Of a stretch of DNA of 64,000 bases, positions 46,771 through 59,823 are shown piece after piece. Position numbers and translations under genes: made by a program. The notes under the pieces were generated by a model. It was not told the DNA's origin, searched no databases, and worked only from the letters and a program-made list of their open reading frames with translations. The stretch lies in assembly GCF_000196615.1 (NCBI RefSeq), contig NC_014306.1:1426001-1490000 (forward strand). Direction: 5' to 3'. Origin of the DNA: Erwinia billingiae Eb661 (GTDB taxonomy: Bacteria; Pseudomonadota; Gammaproteobacteria; Enterobacterales; Enterobacteriaceae). Each line of letters starts with the position of its first letter. The first letter of the stretch is position 1.

Positions 46771-49578
46771 ATGCAGAACAGCGCGATGAAACCCTGGCTG
46801 GACTCCTCCTGGCTGGCCGGCGCGAACCAGACCTACATAGAGCAGCTCTATGAGGACTATCTAACTGATCCTGACTCTGTTGATGTTGCCTGGAAAGAGC
46901 TCTTTCAGCAGCTTCCAGGTCAAGGGGTCAGACCGGAACAATTTCACTCGAGCACACGCGAGTACTTCCGCCGTCTGGCGAAAGACGCCACGCGTTACAC
47001 CTCTTCCGTAAGCGATCCTGATACCAATGCCAAGCAGGTTAAGGTTCTCCAGCTGATCAACGCCTTCCGTTTCCGCGGACATCAGCTGGCAAACCTCGAT
47101 CCGTTAGGCCTGTGGCAGAATGAATCCGTGCCGGATCTGGATCCTAAATTCCACGATCTGAGCGAAGCGGATTTCCAGGAAACCTTCAACGTGGGTTCAT
47201 TTGCTTTCGGCAAAGACACCATGAAGCTGGCGGATCTTTACGCCTTGCTGAAGCAGACCTACTGCGGCTCGATCGGTGCTGAGTATATGCACATCACCAA
47301 CACCGAAGAGAAACGCTGGATCCAACAGCGCATCGAATCGGTGGCCGGACAGGCATCGTTCTCCACCGCGGAGAAGAAAGGTTTCCTGAAACAGCTGACC
47401 GCAGCCGAAGGCCTTGAGCGTTACCTCGGCGCGAAATTCCCGGGCGCCAAGCGCTTCTCGCTGGAAGGCGGCGATGCACTGGTGCCAATGCTGAACGAGA
47501 TGATCCACCATTCAGGCAAAAGCGGCACGCGTGAAGTGGTGCTGGGCATGGCCCACCGTGGTCGTCTGAACGTGCTGATCAACGTGCTGGGTAAAAAGCC
47601 GCAGGACCTGTTTGACGAGTTCGCGGGCAAGCACAAAGAGCATCTCGGTACCGGTGACGTGAAGTACCATATGGGCTTCTCTTCCGACGTCGAAACCGAA
47701 GGCGGCATGGTTCACCTGGCGCTGGCGTTTAACCCGTCGCACCTTGAGATCGTCAGCCCGGTAGTGATGGGGTCTGTGCGTGCGCGTCTGGATCGTCTTG
47801 ACGAGCCGGGCAGCAACAAAGTTCTGCCAATCACCATCCACGGTGATGCGGCGATCATTGGTCAGGGTGTGGTTCAGGAAACGCTGAACATGTCTCAGGC
47901 TCGCGGCTATGAAGTCGGCGGCACCGTGCGCATCGTGATCAACAACCAGATTGGTTTCACCACCTCCAATCCGAAAGATGCCCGTTCAACCCAGTACTGT
48001 ACCGATATCGGTAAAATGGTGCTGGCGCCAATCTTCCACGTGAATGCCGATGACCCGGAAGCGGTGGCCTTTGTGACCCGCCTGGCGTTGGATTTCCGTA
48101 ACACCTTCAAGCGTGATGTCTTCATCGATCTGGTCTGTTATCGCCGTCACGGCCATAACGAAGCGGATGAGCCAAGTGCGACTCAGCCGGTGATGTACCA
48201 GAAGATCAAAAAGCATCCGACTCCGCGCAAACTCTATGCTGATCGTCTCGAAAGCGAGAAGATTGCCAGCCTGGAAGATGCCACGGAAATGGTCAACCTG
48301 TACCGCGACGCGCTGGATGCCGGCGAATGCGTGGTGCCTGAATGGCGTCCGATGAGCCTGCACTCCTTCACCTGGTCGCCGTATCTGAACCATGACTGGG
48401 ATGAAAGCTATCAGGAAACTTTAGACCTGAAGCGCCTGCAAGAGCTGGCTAAACGCATCAGTAGCGTGCCGGAAGCCATTGAAATGCAGTCCCGCGTGGC
48501 GAAGATCTATAACGATCGCGCTGAGATGGCCGCAGGCAACAAACCGTTCGACTGGGGCGCTGCCGAGAACCTGGCCTATGCCACGCTGGTAGATGAGGGC
48601 ATTCCGTGCCGTCTTTCCGGTGAAGACATGGGACGTGGCACCTTCTTCCACCGCCATGCGGTGATCCACAACCAGTCCAACGGCTCAACCTATACCCCGC
48701 TGATGCACGTGCATAACGGTCAGGGCACCTTCAAAGTCTGGGACTCCGTCCTGTCTGAAGAAGCGGTGCTGGCGTTCGAATACGGTTATGCCACGGCAGA
48801 ACCACGCACGCTGACCATCTGGGAAGCGCAGTTTGGTGACTTTGCCAACGGTGCTCAGGTGGTTATCGACCAGTTCATCAGCTCCGGCGAGCAGAAATGG
48901 GGCCGTATGTGCGGTCTGGTAATGCTGCTGCCGCACGGTTACGAAGGGCAGGGCCCGGAGCACTCCTCCGCCCGTCTGGAACGTTATCTGCAGCTTTGCG
49001 CTGAGCAGAACATGCAGGTTTGCGTGCCGTCAACGCCGGCTCAGGTTTACCATATGCTGCGTCGTCAGGCGCTGCGCGGTATGCGCCGTCCGTTGATCGT
49101 CATGTCACCGAAATCTCTGCTGCGTCATCCGCTGGCGGTCTCTTCCCTGGAAGAGCTGGCAACGGGCGGCTTCCAGCCGGCAATTGGCGAGATCGACGCG
49201 CTTGACCCGAAAGGCGTGAAGCGTGTGGTGCTCTGCTCCGGTAAGGTCTATTACGATCTGCTGGACAAGCGTCGCAAAAACGAGCAAACCGATGTCGCTA
49301 TCGTGCGTATCGAACAGCTGTATCCGTTCCCGCACAAAGCGGTTCAGGATGTGCTGCAGCAATATTCGCATGTGCATGATTTCGTGTGGTGCCAGGAAGA
49401 GCCGCTTAATCAGGGCGCATGGTTCTGCAGCCAGCACCACTTCCGTGAAGTGGTTCCTTTTGGGGCTTCATTACGTTACGCCGGCCGCCCCGCCTCCGCC
49501 TCGCCGGCAGTTGGCTATATGTCCGTTCACCAGCAGCAGCAGCAAGATCTGGTAAATGACGCGCTGAACGTTAATTAA
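46771..49578 (+). CDS. sucA: 2-oxoglutarate dehydrogenase E1 component
   Basis: Thiamine-diphosphate enzyme decarboxylating 2-oxoglutarate and succinylating the lipoyl group of SucB. 935 residues (E. coli 933). N-terminal [19 protein letters not shown] arm, TPP region with [18 protein letters not shown] and [11 protein letters not shown], and transketolase-like C-terminus with [25 protein letters not shown] ribosome-binding site before ATG. Confidence 0.98.
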   Translation: MQNSAMKPWLDSSWLAGANQTYIEQLYEDYLTDPDSVDVAWKELFQQLPGQGVRPEQFHSSTREYFRRLAKDATRYTSSVSDPDTNAKQVKVLQLINAFRFRGHQLANLDPLGLWQNESVPDLDPKFHDLSEADFQETFNVGSFAFGKDTMKLADLYALLKQTYCGSIGAEYMHITNTEEKRWIQQRIESVAGQASFSTAEKKGFLKQLTAAEGLERYLGAKFPGAKRFSLEGGDALVPMLNEMIHHSGKSGTREVVLGMAHRGRLNVLINVLGKKPQDLFDEFAGKHKEHLGTGDVKYHMGFSSDVETEGGMVHLALAFNPSHLEIVSPVVMGSVRARLDRLDEPGSNKVLPITIHGDAAIIGQGVVQETLNMSQARGYEVGGTVRIVINNQIGFTTSNPKDARSTQYCTDIGKMVLAPIFHVNADDPEAVAFVTRLALDFRNTFKRDVFIDLVCYRRHGHNEADEPSATQPVMYQKIKKHPTPRKLYADRLESEKIASLEDATEMVNLYRDALDAGECVVPEWRPMSLHSFTWSPYLNHDWDESYQETLDLKRLQELAKRISSVPEAIEMQSRVAKIYNDRAEMAAGNKPFDWGAAENLAYATLVDEGIPCRLSGEDMGRGTFFHRHAVIHNQSNGSTYTPLMHVHNGQGTFKVWDSVLSEEAVLAFEYGYATAEPRTLTIWEAQFGDFANGAQVVIDQFISSGEQKWGRMCGLVMLLPHGYEGQGPEHSSARLERYLQLCAEQNMQVCVPSTPAQVYHMLRRQALRGMRRPLIVMSPKSLLRHPLAVSSLEELATGGFQPAIGEIDALDPKGVKRVVLCSGKVYYDLLDKRRKNEQTDVAIVRIEQLYPFPHKAVQDVLQQYSHVHDFVWCQEEPLNQGAWFCSQHHFREVVPFGASLRYAGRPASASPAVGYMSVHQQQQQDLVNDALNVN

Positions 49579-49592
49579 TTCAAGGAAAAATA

Positions 49593-50816
49593 ATGAGTAG
49601 CGTAGAGATCATCGTTCCCGACCTGCCTGAATCCGTTGCCGATGCCACCGTGGCAACCTGGCACAAAAAACCAGGCGATTCTGTCCAGCGCGACGAAGTG
49701 CTGGTAGAGATCGAAACCGACAAAGTGATTCTGGAAGTTCCGGCCACCGCCGATGGCGTGCTGGAAGCGATTCTGGAAGATGAAGGCGCAACAGTTATCT
49801 CTCGTCAGGCGCTGGGTCGTCTGAAAGAAGGGAACAGCGGCGGCAAAGCAAGCTCTGCCAAAGTTGAAGAGCAGGATTCTACCCCGGCACAGCGTCAGAG
49901 CGCTTCTCTGGAAGAAGAGAGCAACGACGCGCTCAGCCCGGCTATCCGCCGCCTGATTGCTGAACACAACCTCGATGCGGCCGCCATCAAAGGCACCGGT
50001 GTCGGTGGACGTTTGACGCGTGAAGACGTTGAAAAACATCTGGCGAAAAAACCTGAAGCCGCCGCGAAAGCGCCTGCTGCAGCCGCGCCTTCTGCACCAG
50101 CCGCCGCTCTGCCAGGCCGCAGCGAGAAGCGCGTTCCAATGACCCGTCTGCGTAAGCGCATTGCCGAGCGTCTGTTGGAAGCCAAAAACAGCACCGCGAT
50201 GTTGACCACCTTTAACGAAGTCAACATGCAGCCAATCATGAACCTGCGTAAGCAGTACGGCGAAGCGTTTGAAAAACGTCACGGCGTGCGTCTGGGCTTC
50301 ATGTCCTTCTACCTGAAAGCGGTTGTTGAAGCGCTGAAACGCTTCCCGGAAGTCAATGCGTCTATCGACGGCGAAGACGTTGTTTACCACAACTACTTTG
50401 ACGTCAGCATCGCTGTTTCTACCCCACGTGGGCTGGTCACGCCAGTGCTGAAAGATATCGATGCGCTGGGTATGGCCGATATCGAGAAGAAAATCAAAGA
50501 GCTGGCAGTGAAAGGCCGTGACGGGAAACTAACCGTTGACGAACTGACTGGCGGTAACTTCACCATCACCAACGGCGGCGTGTTCGGTTCCCTGATGTCC
50601 ACGCCGATCATCAACCCACCGCAGAGTGCCATCCTCGGCATGCATGCGATCAAAGATCGTCCTATGGCGGTTAATGGTCAGGTTGTGATCCTGCCAATGA
50701 TGTATCTGGCCCTCTCTTACGATCACCGCCTGATCGACGGTAAAGAATCCGTCAGCTACCTGGTGGCGATCAAAGAGCTGCTGGAAGATCCGTCAAGGCT
50801 GCTGCTGGACGTTTAA
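49593..50816 (+). CDS. sucB: Dihydrolipoamide succinyltransferase (E2o)
   Basis: Core of the 2-oxoglutarate dehydrogenase complex. 407 residues: one lipoyl domain with the modified Lys in [12 protein letters not shown] (about residue 44), an Ala-rich linker, peripheral-subunit-binding domain ([20 protein letters not shown]), and catalytic domain with [11 protein letters not shown] (His, Asp). 14 bases after sucA. Confidence 0.98.
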   Translation: MSSVEIIVPDLPESVADATVATWHKKPGDSVQRDEVLVEIETDKVILEVPATADGVLEAILEDEGATVISRQALGRLKEGNSGGKASSAKVEEQDSTPAQRQSASLEEESNDALSPAIRRLIAEHNLDAAAIKGTGVGGRLTREDVEKHLAKKPEAAAKAPAAAAPSAPAAALPGRSEKRVPMTRLRKRIAERLLEAKNSTAMLTTFNEVNMQPIMNLRKQYGEAFEKRHGVRLGFMSFYLKAVVEALKRFPEVNASIDGEDVVYHNYFDVSIAVSTPRGLVTPVLKDIDALGMADIEKKIKELAVKGRDGKLTVDELTGGNFTITNGGVFGSLMSTPIINPPQSAILGMHAIKDRPMAVNGQVVILPMMYLALSYDHRLIDGKESVSYLVAIKELLEDPSRLLLDV

Positions 50817-50923
50817 TCCCTGTCGGGTGCGGCCTGGTGCTGCACCCAACCCTATGTGTGGCCGACACTCTGGCAACCGCCAGATTCGGCCAAGTTTTTT
50901 CCGACCTGAATGGATAGAACATC

Positions 50924-52090
50924 ATGAACTTACACGAATATCAGGCAAAACAGTTGTTTGCACGGTATGGTTTACCGGCACCAACCGGCTATGCCTGCAC
51001 CACTCCACGTGAAGCTGAAGAAGCCGCCTCAAAGATTGGCGCCGGTCCGTGGGTAGTGAAATGTCAGGTTCATGCCGGAGGCCGCGGTAAAGCGGGCGGT
51101 GTGAAGGTAGTGAAGAGCAAGGAAGAGATCCGTGCTTTCGCTGAACACTGGCTGGGCAAACGCCTGACCACCTATCAGACTGACGCCAATGGCCAGCCGG
51201 TAAACCAGATCCTGGTTGAAGCGGCAACGGATATCGACCAGGAACTCTACCTGGGTGCCGTGGTTGACCGTGCGACCCGTCGCGTGGTGTTTATGGCCTC
51301 GACCGAAGGCGGCGTGGAAATTGAGAAAGTGGCGGAAGAAACCCCGCACCTGATCCACCAGATGGCGCTGGATCCATTGACCGGTCCTCAGCCTTATCAG
51401 GGCCGCGAGCTGGCCTTCAAACTGGGTCTGACCGGTAAGCAGGTTGGCCAGTTCACCAAGATCTTTATGGGTCTGGCCACGCTGTTCCTGGAGCGCGATC
51501 TGGCACTGGTTGAGATCAACCCGCTGGTGATCACCAAACAGGGCGATCTGATCTGCCTCGACGGCAAACTGACTGCGGATGGCAATGCTCTGTTCCGTCA
51601 GCCGGAACTGCGTGAAATGCGCGATCCAAGCCAGGAAGATGCCCGTGAAGCGCAGGCTGCACAGTGGGAACTGAACTATGTGGCACTGGAAGGCAACATC
51701 GGTTGTATGGTTAACGGCGCAGGCCTGGCGATGGGTACCATGGACATCGTTAAGCTGAGCGGCGGCCAGCCTGCTAACTTCCTTGACGTTGGCGGCGGTG
51801 CAACCAAAGAGCGCGTGACCGAAGCCTTCAAAATCATCCTGTCTGACGACGCGGTGAAAGCGGTATTTGTAAACATTTTCGGCGGCATCGTACGCTGCGA
51901 CCTGATTGCTGATGGCATCATCGGCGCGGTTGAAGAAGTCGGTGTTAACGTGCCAGTGGTGGTGCGTCTGGAAGGTAACAATGCCGAGCTGGGTGCCAAA
52001 AAACTGGCAGACAGCGGTCTGAACATCATTGCAGCAACCAGCCTGAGTGACGCGGCGCAGCGCGTTGTTGCCGCAGCGGAGGGTAAATAA
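50924..52090 (+). CDS. sucC: Succinyl-CoA synthetase beta subunit
   Basis: 388 residues, ATP-grasp N-terminal domain ([35 protein letters not shown]) and C-terminal CoA-ligase domain ([11 protein letters not shown]). With SucD makes succinate plus nucleotide triphosphate. The preceding 107-base gap has no terminator. Stop overlaps the sucD ATG (TAATG). Confidence 0.98.
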   Translation: MNLHEYQAKQLFARYGLPAPTGYACTTPREAEEAASKIGAGPWVVKCQVHAGGRGKAGGVKVVKSKEEIRAFAEHWLGKRLTTYQTDANGQPVNQILVEAATDIDQELYLGAVVDRATRRVVFMASTEGGVEIEKVAEETPHLIHQMALDPLTGPQPYQGRELAFKLGLTGKQVGQFTKIFMGLATLFLERDLALVEINPLVITKQGDLICLDGKLTADGNALFRQPELREMRDPSQEDAREAQAAQWELNYVALEGNIGCMVNGAGLAMGTMDIVKLSGGQPANFLDVGGGATKERVTEAFKIILSDDAVKAVFVNIFGGIVRCDLIADGIIGAVEEVGVNVPVVVRLEGNNAELGAKKLADSGLNIIAATSLSDAAQRVVAAAEGK

Positions 52091-52962
52091 TGTCCATTTT
52101 GATCGATAAGAACACCAAAGTAATCTGCCAGGGCTTCACCGGTGGCCAGGGAACTTTCCACTCCGAGCAGGCGCTGGCCTATGGTACGCAGCTGGTTGGC
52201 GGCGTAACGCCAGGTAAAGGCGGCACCGAGCATCTGGGTCTGCCGGTGTTCAACACCGTGCGTGAAGCGGTAGAAGCGACGGGCGCAACCGCCTCGGTCA
52301 TCTACGTTCCGGCCCCGTTCTGTAAAGACGGTATCCTGGAAGCGATCGAAGCGGGCATCAAGCTGATCATCACCATCACGGAAGGCATTCCTACCCTGGA
52401 TATGCTGACGGTGAAAGTGAAGCTGGATGAAGCTGGCGTGCGTATGATTGGCCCGAACTGCCCAGGTGTGATCACCCCTGGCGCCTGCAAAATCGGCATC
52501 ATGCCGGGTCATATTCACCAGCCAGGCCGTATCGGCATCGTTTCACGTTCCGGTACCCTGACGTATGAAGCCGTTAAGCAGACCACAGACATCGGCTACG
52601 GCCAGTCTACCTGCGTCGGTATCGGTGGTGACCCGATCCCAGGTTCAAACTTCATTGATATCCTGAAACTGTTCCAGGAAGATCCACAGACCGAAGCGAT
52701 TGTGATGATCGGTGAAATCGGCGGCAGCGCGGAAGAAGAAGCGGCAGCCTTTATCAAAGAGCACGTCACCAAGCCGGTTGTCGGTTACATCGCGGGCGTG
52801 ACTGCGCCTAAAGGCAAGCGTATGGGCCATGCTGGCGCCATCATCGCGGGCGGTAAAGGCACAGCAGACGAGAAGTTTGCCGCGCTGGAAGCTGCAGGCG
52901 TGAAAACCGTGCGTAGCCTGGCCGATATCGGCGACGCGGTTAAAGCGGTTCTGCCGAAATAA
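52090..52962 (+). CDS. sucD: Succinyl-CoA synthetase alpha subunit
   Basis: 290 residues (E. coli 289). CoA-binding Rossmann domain ([32 protein letters not shown]) and phosphorylated His in [10 protein letters not shown]. Last gene of sdhCDAB-sucABCD. Confidence 0.98.
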   Translation: MSILIDKNTKVICQGFTGGQGTFHSEQALAYGTQLVGGVTPGKGGTEHLGLPVFNTVREAVEATGATASVIYVPAPFCKDGILEAIEAGIKLIITITEGIPTLDMLTVKVKLDEAGVRMIGPNCPGVITPGACKIGIMPGHIHQPGRIGIVSRSGTLTYEAVKQTTDIGYGQSTCVGIGGDPIPGSNFIDILKLFQEDPQTEAIVMIGEIGGSAEEEAAAFIKEHVTKPVVGYIAGVTAPKGKRMGHAGAIIAGGKGTADEKFAALEAAGVKTVRSLADIGDAVKAVLPK

Positions 52963-52985
52963 CTGACGCTTTCTGGAATCCCTTC

Positions 52986-53011
52986 AAAGGCCACCTTCGG
53001 GTGGCCTTTTT
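52986..53011 (+). terminator. Terminator of the sdh-suc operon, possible SdhX-type 3'UTR sRNA end
   Basis: AAAGGCCACC, TTCG loop, GGTGGCCTTTTT. In E. coli the equivalent 3' UTR is released as the sRNA SdhX (RybD). The 50 bases after sucD could do the same here; only the terminator is directly seen. Confidence 0.85.
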
Positions 53012-53149
53012 AATGCGTTCAAAAAAAAGTGATGTCAAAGCGGGCGCAACGCAGGCAAAGCTGAGAAACCTGACTAAGATTAGGGAAGCTGGCGGCGTTA
53101 AATTTTATCGGAAACTATTACTTAATTATTTCAAATTAGAGTTCAGTTA

Positions 53150-53165
53150 AAACAATAAATTAACA
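53150..53165 (-). promoter_or_regulatory. ArcA-like box upstream of cydA
   Basis: On the minus strand TGTTA, six bases, TGTTT, the direct-repeat form of ArcA sites. About 350 bases before cydA, which ArcA activates in E. coli under low oxygen. Confidence 0.35.
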
Positions 53166-53222
53166 ACTTCACCCCTCTACCACACCAACAGGTCACTAAA
53201 CTTTAATTAAGATCAAATAAGT

Positions 53223-53236
53223 GCGATCTATATCAA
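53223..53236. promoter_or_regulatory. FNR-like site upstream of cydA
   Basis: GCGAT, four bases, ATCAA: one perfect and one degenerate half of the FNR palindrome TTGAT-N4-ATCAA. FNR represses cyd in anaerobic E. coli. The rest of the AT-rich 553-base spacer (52963-53515) has no gene; the cydA promoters must lie in it. Confidence 0.4.
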
Positions 53237-53515
53237 TTCTTAAAGCTGGCTAAGAAAAAGGTTTTTCGATTAAATTGCTCTGCATCAATACGGGCGTCTC
53301 AGGCAATATTAGAAAAACCCGTATCTGGTTAAATAAAATAAATCTGGCATCACAAATTCTTTACTTTCAGCAAGGTAAAACCGCAAGGCTTATCGCCATG
53401 ATGATGCGGAAACCTGTGTGTTTAATTGGATTAAAATACTGGTACTGACCGGTATCACGGATACTCAGCCGTGCTTACCGCGTCATCACCCACGTGTGTG
53501 GAGCAAGGAGTCAAG

Positions 53516-55099
53516 ATGTTTGATATTGTCGAACTATCGCGCTTACAGTTTGCTCTGACAGCCATGTACCATTTCCTGTTCGTCCCATTAACGCTCGGTA
53601 TGGCGTTTTTGTTGGCGATCATGGAAACGGTCTATGTGCTTTCAGGCAAGCAAATCTATAAAGATATGACCAAGTTCTGGGGCAAGTTATTTGGCATTAA
53701 CTTTGCGCTGGGCGTGGCAACCGGGCTGACCATGGAGTTCCAGTTCGGAACCAACTGGTCTTATTACTCTCACTATGTCGGGGATATCTTTGGCGCACCG
53801 TTGGCTATTGAAGGCCTGATGGCATTCTTCCTCGAATCCACCTTCGTCGGGCTGTTCTTCTTTGGCTGGGATCGCCTGGGCAAAGTTCAGCATATGGCCG
53901 TGACCTGGCTGGTGGCGTTGGGTTCAAACCTCTCCGCACTGTGGATCCTGGTGGCGAATGGCTGGATGCAGAATCCGGTCGCCTCCGAATTCAACTTCGA
54001 AACCATGCGTATGGAAATGGTCAGCTTCTCCGAGCTGATCTTAAACCCTGTCGCGCAGGTGAAGTTCGTGCACACCGTGGCTGCCGGCTATACCTGTGGC
54101 GCGATGTTCATCCTCGGTATCAGCGCCTACTATCTGCTGCGCGGACGCGACATCGCCTTTGCGAAACGCTCCTTTGCCATTGCCGCCAGTTTTGGTATGG
54201 CCGCCATTCTCTCGGTGATCGTGCTGGGTGATGAATCCGGTTATGAAATCGGTGACGTGCAGAAAACCAAACTCGCCGCGATTGAAGCCGAATGGGAAAC
54301 ACAGCCGGCACCAGCCGCGTTCACGCTGTTTGGTATTCCCGATCAGGAAGCGCAGGAGAATAAATACGCCATTCAAATTCCGTGGGCGCTGGGGCTGATT
54401 GCTACCCGCTCGGTGGACAAGCAAGTCACCGGCCTGAAAGAGTTAATGGGTCAGCATGAAGTGCGTATCCGCAACGGGATGAAGGCCTATAGCCTACTGG
54501 AGCAACTGCGTTCCGGGAATAAAGATCCTGCTGTGCGCACCGAATTCAACGATGTGAAGAAAGATCTGGGTTACGGGCTGCTGCTGAAGCGCTACACGCC
54601 AAACGTGGCGGATGCCAGCGAAGCGCAAATCCAACAGGCAACCAAAGACTCAATTCCACGCGTGGCTCCGCTGTACTTCTCCTTCCGTATCATGGTCGGC
54701 GCGGGCGTGCTGATGCTGCTGATTATCGGTGGATCCTTCTGGACAGTGATCCGTAACCGCATTGGTAAGAGTACTTTCCTGTTGAAATGTGCGTTGTACG
54801 GCATTCCGCTGCCGTGGATTGCCATCGAATCGGGCTGGTTTGTCGCTGAATATGGTCGTCAGCCGTGGGCCATCGGTGAAGTGCTGCCAACTGCGGTCGC
54901 CAACTCCTCGCTGACCGTGGGCGATCTGCTGTTCTCGATGATCCTGATCTGCGGTCTGTATACGCTGTTCCTCGTGGCTGAAATGTATCTGATGTTCAAG
55001 TTTGCGCGCCTGGGGCCAAGCAGCCTGAAGACCGGACGCTATCACTTCGAACAGTCCAGTATTGCTGCGCGTGATGCTCAGACAGGAGTCCTGCAATGA
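53516..55099 (+). CDS. cydA: Cytochrome bd-I ubiquinol oxidase subunit I
   Basis: Quinol-oxidising subunit of the high-affinity terminal oxidase. The ATG at 53516 ([20 protein letters not shown]) has AAGGAG upstream; the open frame extends 15 codons more without support. 527 residues (E. coli 522). Heme ligands His19 ([11 protein letters not shown]) and the later His/Met ligands, long periplasmic Q-loop with [16 protein letters not shown], and the [20 protein letters not shown] signature. Overlaps cydB by four bases. E. coli has mngRAB between sucD and cydA; here they are absent. Confidence 0.98.
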   Translation: MFDIVELSRLQFALTAMYHFLFVPLTLGMAFLLAIMETVYVLSGKQIYKDMTKFWGKLFGINFALGVATGLTMEFQFGTNWSYYSHYVGDIFGAPLAIEGLMAFFLESTFVGLFFFGWDRLGKVQHMAVTWLVALGSNLSALWILVANGWMQNPVASEFNFETMRMEMVSFSELILNPVAQVKFVHTVAAGYTCGAMFILGISAYYLLRGRDIAFAKRSFAIAASFGMAAILSVIVLGDESGYEIGDVQKTKLAAIEAEWETQPAPAAFTLFGIPDQEAQENKYAIQIPWALGLIATRSVDKQVTGLKELMGQHEVRIRNGMKAYSLLEQLRSGNKDPAVRTEFNDVKKDLGYGLLLKRYTPNVADASEAQIQQATKDSIPRVAPLYFSFRIMVGAGVLMLLIIGGSFWTVIRNRIGKSTFLLKCALYGIPLPWIAIESGWFVAEYGRQPWAIGEVLPTAVANSSLTVGDLLFSMILICGLYTLFLVAEMYLMFKFARLGPSSLKTGRYHFEQSSIAARDAQTGVLQ

Positions 55100-56235
55100 T
55101 CACTTATGAACTGCTGCGTTTCGTCTGGTGGGCACTGATTGGCGTGTTGCTGATTGGCTTCGCCGTTGCCGACGGATTCGATATGGGCGTGGGCATGCTG
55201 ACCCGCATTCTTGGGCGCACCGATACTGAACGTCGCATTATGATCAACAGCATCGCGCCACACTGGGACGGTAACCAGGTCTGGCTGATCACCGCCGGTG
55301 GGGCGCTGTTTGCCGCCTGGCCAACGGTGTATGCCGCTGCGTTCTCCGGCTTCTACGTGGCGATGATTCTGGTGCTCGCTTCGCTGTTCTTCCGGCCAAT
55401 CGGCTTTGACTACCGTTCAAAACTGGAAGACAACCGCTGGCGTGGCATGTGGGACTGGGCGATCTTTATCGGCAGCTTTGTGCCACCGTTAGTGATTGGC
55501 GTGGCCTTCGGCAATCTGCTGCAGGGCGTGCCGTTCCATATGGATGAGTATCTGCGCCTGTTCTATACCGGCAACTTCTTCCAGCTGCTGAATCCGTTTG
55601 CGCTGCTGGCCGGGATTGTCAGCCTGACCATGATCCTCACGCAGGGTGCGACCTATCTGCAGATGCGTACCGTCGGCGAGCTGCATGTACGTTCACGCCT
55701 TGCTGCGCAGATCTCGGCATTGGTGATGGTTGTGTGCTTCGTACTGGCCGGCGTCTGGGTGATGTATGGCATCGACGGCTATGCCGTCACCAGCGTGCTG
55801 GATCACAACGCGGCTTCAAACCCATTGGGCAAAGAAGTGGTGCGTGAAGCGGGTGCCTGGATGGTCAACTTTAACAAGACACCGCTGCTGTGGATTATTC
55901 CCGCGCTGGGCGTGGTGCTGCCGCTGTTGACCATTCTCTGTTCGCGACTGGAAAAAGGGGCCTGGGCGTTTGTCTTCTCTTCCTTAACGCTGGCCTGTGT
56001 GATCCTCACTGCGGGTGTTGCCATGTTCCCGTTCATCATGCCGTCCAGCACGATGCCGAATATGAGCCTGACCATGTGGGACAGCACCTCCAGCCTGTTG
56101 ACGCTGAAAATCATGACCGTTGCCGCCATTATCTTCGTGCCAATTATCCTGGCCTACACAACCTGGTGTTACTACAAAATGTTCGGTCGTCTGACCAAAG
56201 AGCAGATTGAAAACAACACCCATTCTCTCTATTAA
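55096..56235 (+). CDS. cydB: Cytochrome bd-I ubiquinol oxidase subunit II
   Basis: 379 residues, as in E. coli. Polytopic membrane subunit supporting heme binding and proton entry; conserved [19 protein letters not shown] followed by [31 protein letters not shown] and MWDSTSS near the C-terminus. ATGA overlap with cydA. Confidence 0.98.
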   Translation: MITYELLRFVWWALIGVLLIGFAVADGFDMGVGMLTRILGRTDTERRIMINSIAPHWDGNQVWLITAGGALFAAWPTVYAAAFSGFYVAMILVLASLFFRPIGFDYRSKLEDNRWRGMWDWAIFIGSFVPPLVIGVAFGNLLQGVPFHMDEYLRLFYTGNFFQLLNPFALLAGIVSLTMILTQGATYLQMRTVGELHVRSRLAAQISALVMVVCFVLAGVWVMYGIDGYAVTSVLDHNAASNPLGKEVVREAGAWMVNFNKTPLLWIIPALGVVLPLLTILCSRLEKGAWAFVFSSLTLACVILTAGVAMFPFIMPSSTMPNMSLTMWDSTSSLLTLKIMTVAAIIFVPIILAYTTWCYYKMFGRLTKEQIENNTHSLY

Positions 56236-56250
56236 TTGAGGAGCTGAACA

Positions 56251-56361
56251 ATGTGGTATTTTGCCTGGATCCTCGGCACCTTGCTGGCCTGCGCGTTCGG
56301 CATTATTACAGCGCTGGCAATTGAGCATATCGAAGACAGTGAAGTGAAAGAGAAACGCTGA
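56251..56361 (+). CDS. cydX: CydX, small subunit of cytochrome bd-I
   Basis: 36-residue single-pass membrane protein (MWYFAWILGTLLACAFGIIT, then ALAIEHIEDSEVKEKR). E. coli CydX (37) has the same first 14 residues and stabilises the hemes of CydAB. ATG at 56251 with GAGGAG upstream; stop overlaps ybgE (TGATG). Confidence 0.96.
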   Translation: MWYFAWILGTLLACAFGIITALAIEHIEDSEVKEKR

Positions 56362-56654
56362 TGGGGCAGGGGATAACACGCCTCTATCAGTGGATGGATA
56401 AGAGCCCGTTACGGGCTCTTTCATTGCTGATGGCCTTGCTGCTGGCAGGCTGTATGTTCTGGGATCCGAAACGGTTCGCGGCGAACAGCAGCTCACTGGA
56501 AATCTGGCAGGGATTATTAATGATGTGGGCGGTGTGCACCGGGGTGATCCATGGGGTTGGTTTCCGGCCTCGTCGACTGCGCTGGCAGGCATTTTTCTCG
56601 CCTCTTCCTGCCTGGATCGTCCTTATTTTTGGCCTGGCCTTCTTCTTTTCCTAA
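56361..56654 (+). CDS. ybgE: YbgE, cyd operon membrane protein
   Basis: 97-residue inner-membrane protein with about three hydrophobic segments (ALSLLMALLLAGCMFW, LLMMWAVCTGVIHGVGF, WIVLIFGLAFFFS). Same position and length as E. coli YbgE, a non-essential member of the cyd operon of unknown role. A GGCGAAG/CTTCGCC hairpin shortly downstream (about 56668-56688) may end the operon. Confidence 0.93.
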   Translation: MGQGITRLYQWMDKSPLRALSLLMALLLAGCMFWDPKRFAANSSSLEIWQGLLMMWAVCTGVIHGVGFRPRRLRWQAFFSPLPAWIVLIFGLAFFFS

Positions 56655-56867
56655 GCTTACTCAGGCGAAGTCTCACTTCGCCTGCCTTCCCTGACCGCCA
56701 AAACCGCCTTTTTCCTCAGATTACGTCAAGAAACGTCCAGGATTTGTCCGTATTTCCTCTGGCTTGTTTCCAAACAATAATTATTTTCTTTCCCCTCTGG
56801 CAACCCATTCCAAAGGCGTATGCTCTTGCGTATAGTAGCAGCGTTTAAAGCATTACCGGGATGTAGA

Positions 56868-57955
<1,088 letters not shown>

Positions 57956-57969
57956 GAGCTGAGGTTAGC

Positions 57970-58401
57970 ATGGCCAGAACTCGTGGTCGCGGCGGTCGCC
58001 GTGAGATGAAGTCCGAGATCAACATTGTTCCACTGCTGGACGTTTTGCTGGTGCTGCTGCTGATTTTCATGGCAACCGCACCGATCATTACCCAGAGCGT
58101 GGAAGTGGATCTGCCGGATGCGACAGATTCAAAAACTGTTTCCAGTGACGATAATCCGCCAGTGATCGTAGAAGTGGCGGGCGTGGGACAGTACAGCCTG
58201 GTGGTCGATCACGATCGGATGGAGCAGCTGCCACCTGAGCAGGTAGTCGCTGAAGCTCAGCGCCGTATTGAGGCGAATCCGAAGACGGTATTCCTGATCG
58301 GTGGGGCAAAAGATGTGCCTTACGACGAGATCATTAAGGCGCTCAACTTGCTGCATCAGGCAGGCGTTAAGTCTGTCGGATTAATGACGCAGCCGATTTA
58401 A
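57970..58401 (+). CDS. tolR: TolR, proton-channel component of Tol-Pal
   Basis: 143 residues (E. coli 142), ExbD family. Single N-terminal membrane helix with the protonatable Asp in NIVPLLDVLLVLLLIFMATA, periplasmic dimerising domain, and C-terminal amphipathic tail. 14 bases after tolQ. Confidence 0.98.
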   Translation: MARTRGRGGRREMKSEINIVPLLDVLLVLLLIFMATAPIITQSVEVDLPDATDSKTVSSDDNPPVIVEVAGVGQYSLVVDHDRMEQLPPEQVVAEAQRRIEANPKTVFLIGGAKDVPYDEIIKALNLLHQAGVKSVGLMTQPI

Positions 58402-58430
58402 TTCATTCGAACCGTTTTTGGGAATCGAGA

Positions 58431-59702
58431 GTGTCGAAGGCAACCGAGCAAAACGATAAGTTAAAACGAGCGATTATCTTTTCAGTCATCCTGCATGTGC
58501 TTGTCATTGCGGTACTGATCTGGAGCTCTTTTGACGAACACATCGACGCGAGCAGCGGCGGTGGCGGTGGTGATATCGATGCCGTCATGGTCGATCCTGG
58601 TGCGATCGTTGATCAGTATAATCGGCAGCAGAATCAGCAAAGCGACAGTAAGCGGGCTGACAATCAGCGTAAGAAGCAGGCGCAACAGCAGGCTGAAGAG
58701 CTGCAACAGAAGCAGGCCGCTGAGCAACAGCGTTTGAAAGAGCTGGAAAAAGAGCGTCTGCAAGCCCAGCAGGATGCGAAGCAGCAAGCGGCTGCGCAGG
58801 CTGCCGAGCAGAAGCAGGCTCAGGACGCGGCGAAGCAGGCACAGGAAGAGCAAAAGCAGGCTGAAATGGCCGCCGCTAAAGCGAAGTCCGATGCCAAAGC
58901 GCAGGCTGATGCTCAGGCTAAATCGGCCGCTGAAGCACAGAAAAAAGCGGAAGCAGAGGCCAAACAGGCAGCTGCCGATGCACAGAAAAAAGCCGAAGCC
59001 GAAGCCAAAAAAGTGGCAGCCGAAGCTAAAAAGCAGGCTGACGCTGAGGCCAAAGAAGCTGCCGCTGAAGCCGCCAAGGTAAAAGCGGCCGCCGATGCGA
59101 AGGCGAAAGCCACCGCAGACGCGAAAGCCAAAGCGGCGGAAGAGGCTAAAGAAGCGAAAGCTGCTGCCGCGAAAGAAGCCGCAGAAGCGAAAGAGAAAGC
59201 CGCTGAAGAGGCGAAAGCCAAAGCAGAGGCTTCTGCAAAAGCGAAAGCAGACGCCGCGGCGAAAGCCAAAGCCGCTGCCGACGCCAAGAAAAAAGCCGCC
59301 GCTGATGCCGCAAAAGACACCAGCGATGTGGACGATTTACTGGGAGGACTCAGCTCTGGCAAGAACGCGCCGAAGCAGGGTAAATCCGGTGGCGCTGCCG
59401 CAGGGCAGGGTAATCAGAAAAAAGCGGGCGCATCAGGGGCTGCAATTGATAGTTATATAGGCCAGGTTCAGGCGGCTATCCAGAGTAAGTTCTATGATTC
59501 GGACACGTTCAAAGGCAGGACGTGTGATATTCACATCAAGATCATGTCCGATGGCACCTTAGTTTCCGCCACTGCGGCTGGAGGCGATGCTGCACTGTGT
59601 CAGGCGGCAATTAATGCTGCCCGCATGGCAAGAATGCCTAAACCGCCGAGTGCGGAAGTTTATCAGGCAGTTAAAGATGCAACGTTAGAATTCAAGCCAT
59701 AA
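58431..59702 (+). CDS. tolA: TolA, periplasm-spanning energy transducer
   Basis: 423 residues (E. coli 421), GTG start at 58431 (MSKATEQNDKLKRAI). Domain I is one membrane helix (AIIFSVILHVLVIAVLIWSSF), then a Gly-rich hinge; domain II (about 60-305) is a very long Ala/Lys/Glu/Gln-rich helix with degenerate AEAKAKA-type repeats; domain III carries the paired Cys (GRTCDIHIKI and DAALCQAAI) and binds TolB/Pal. The repeat-rich DNA also produces a long antisense frame with no coding signs. Confidence 0.97.
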   Translation: MSKATEQNDKLKRAIIFSVILHVLVIAVLIWSSFDEHIDASSGGGGGDIDAVMVDPGAIVDQYNRQQNQQSDSKRADNQRKKQAQQQAEELQQKQAAEQQRLKELEKERLQAQQDAKQQAAAQAAEQKQAQDAAKQAQEEQKQAEMAAAKAKSDAKAQADAQAKSAAEAQKKAEAEAKQAAADAQKKAEAEAKKVAAEAKKQADAEAKEAAAEAAKVKAAADAKAKATADAKAKAAEEAKEAKAAAAKEAAEAKEKAAEEAKAKAEASAKAKADAAAKAKAAADAKKKAAADAAKDTSDVDDLLGGLSSGKNAPKQGKSGGAAAGQGNQKKAGASGAAIDSYIGQVQAAIQSKFYDSDTFKGRTCDIHIKIMSDGTLVSATAAGGDAALCQAAINAARMARMPKPPSAEVYQAVKDATLEFKP

Positions 59703-59823
59703 GAATTCGGTAACATCCGGCAAGTTGAACTATGGTCAACTTGCCGTACTCTATAGATGCATTATTGGTTCGTTTGAACACTGCTAATTATCGTGGACGT
59801 TGCGTTCAGGTAAGGGAGAAAAG

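Noticed and set aside
58913..59362. Low-complexity Ala/Ser/Phe protein antisense to tolA
   Set aside because: It is an artefact of the Ala/Lys/Glu repeat codons of TolA domain II.
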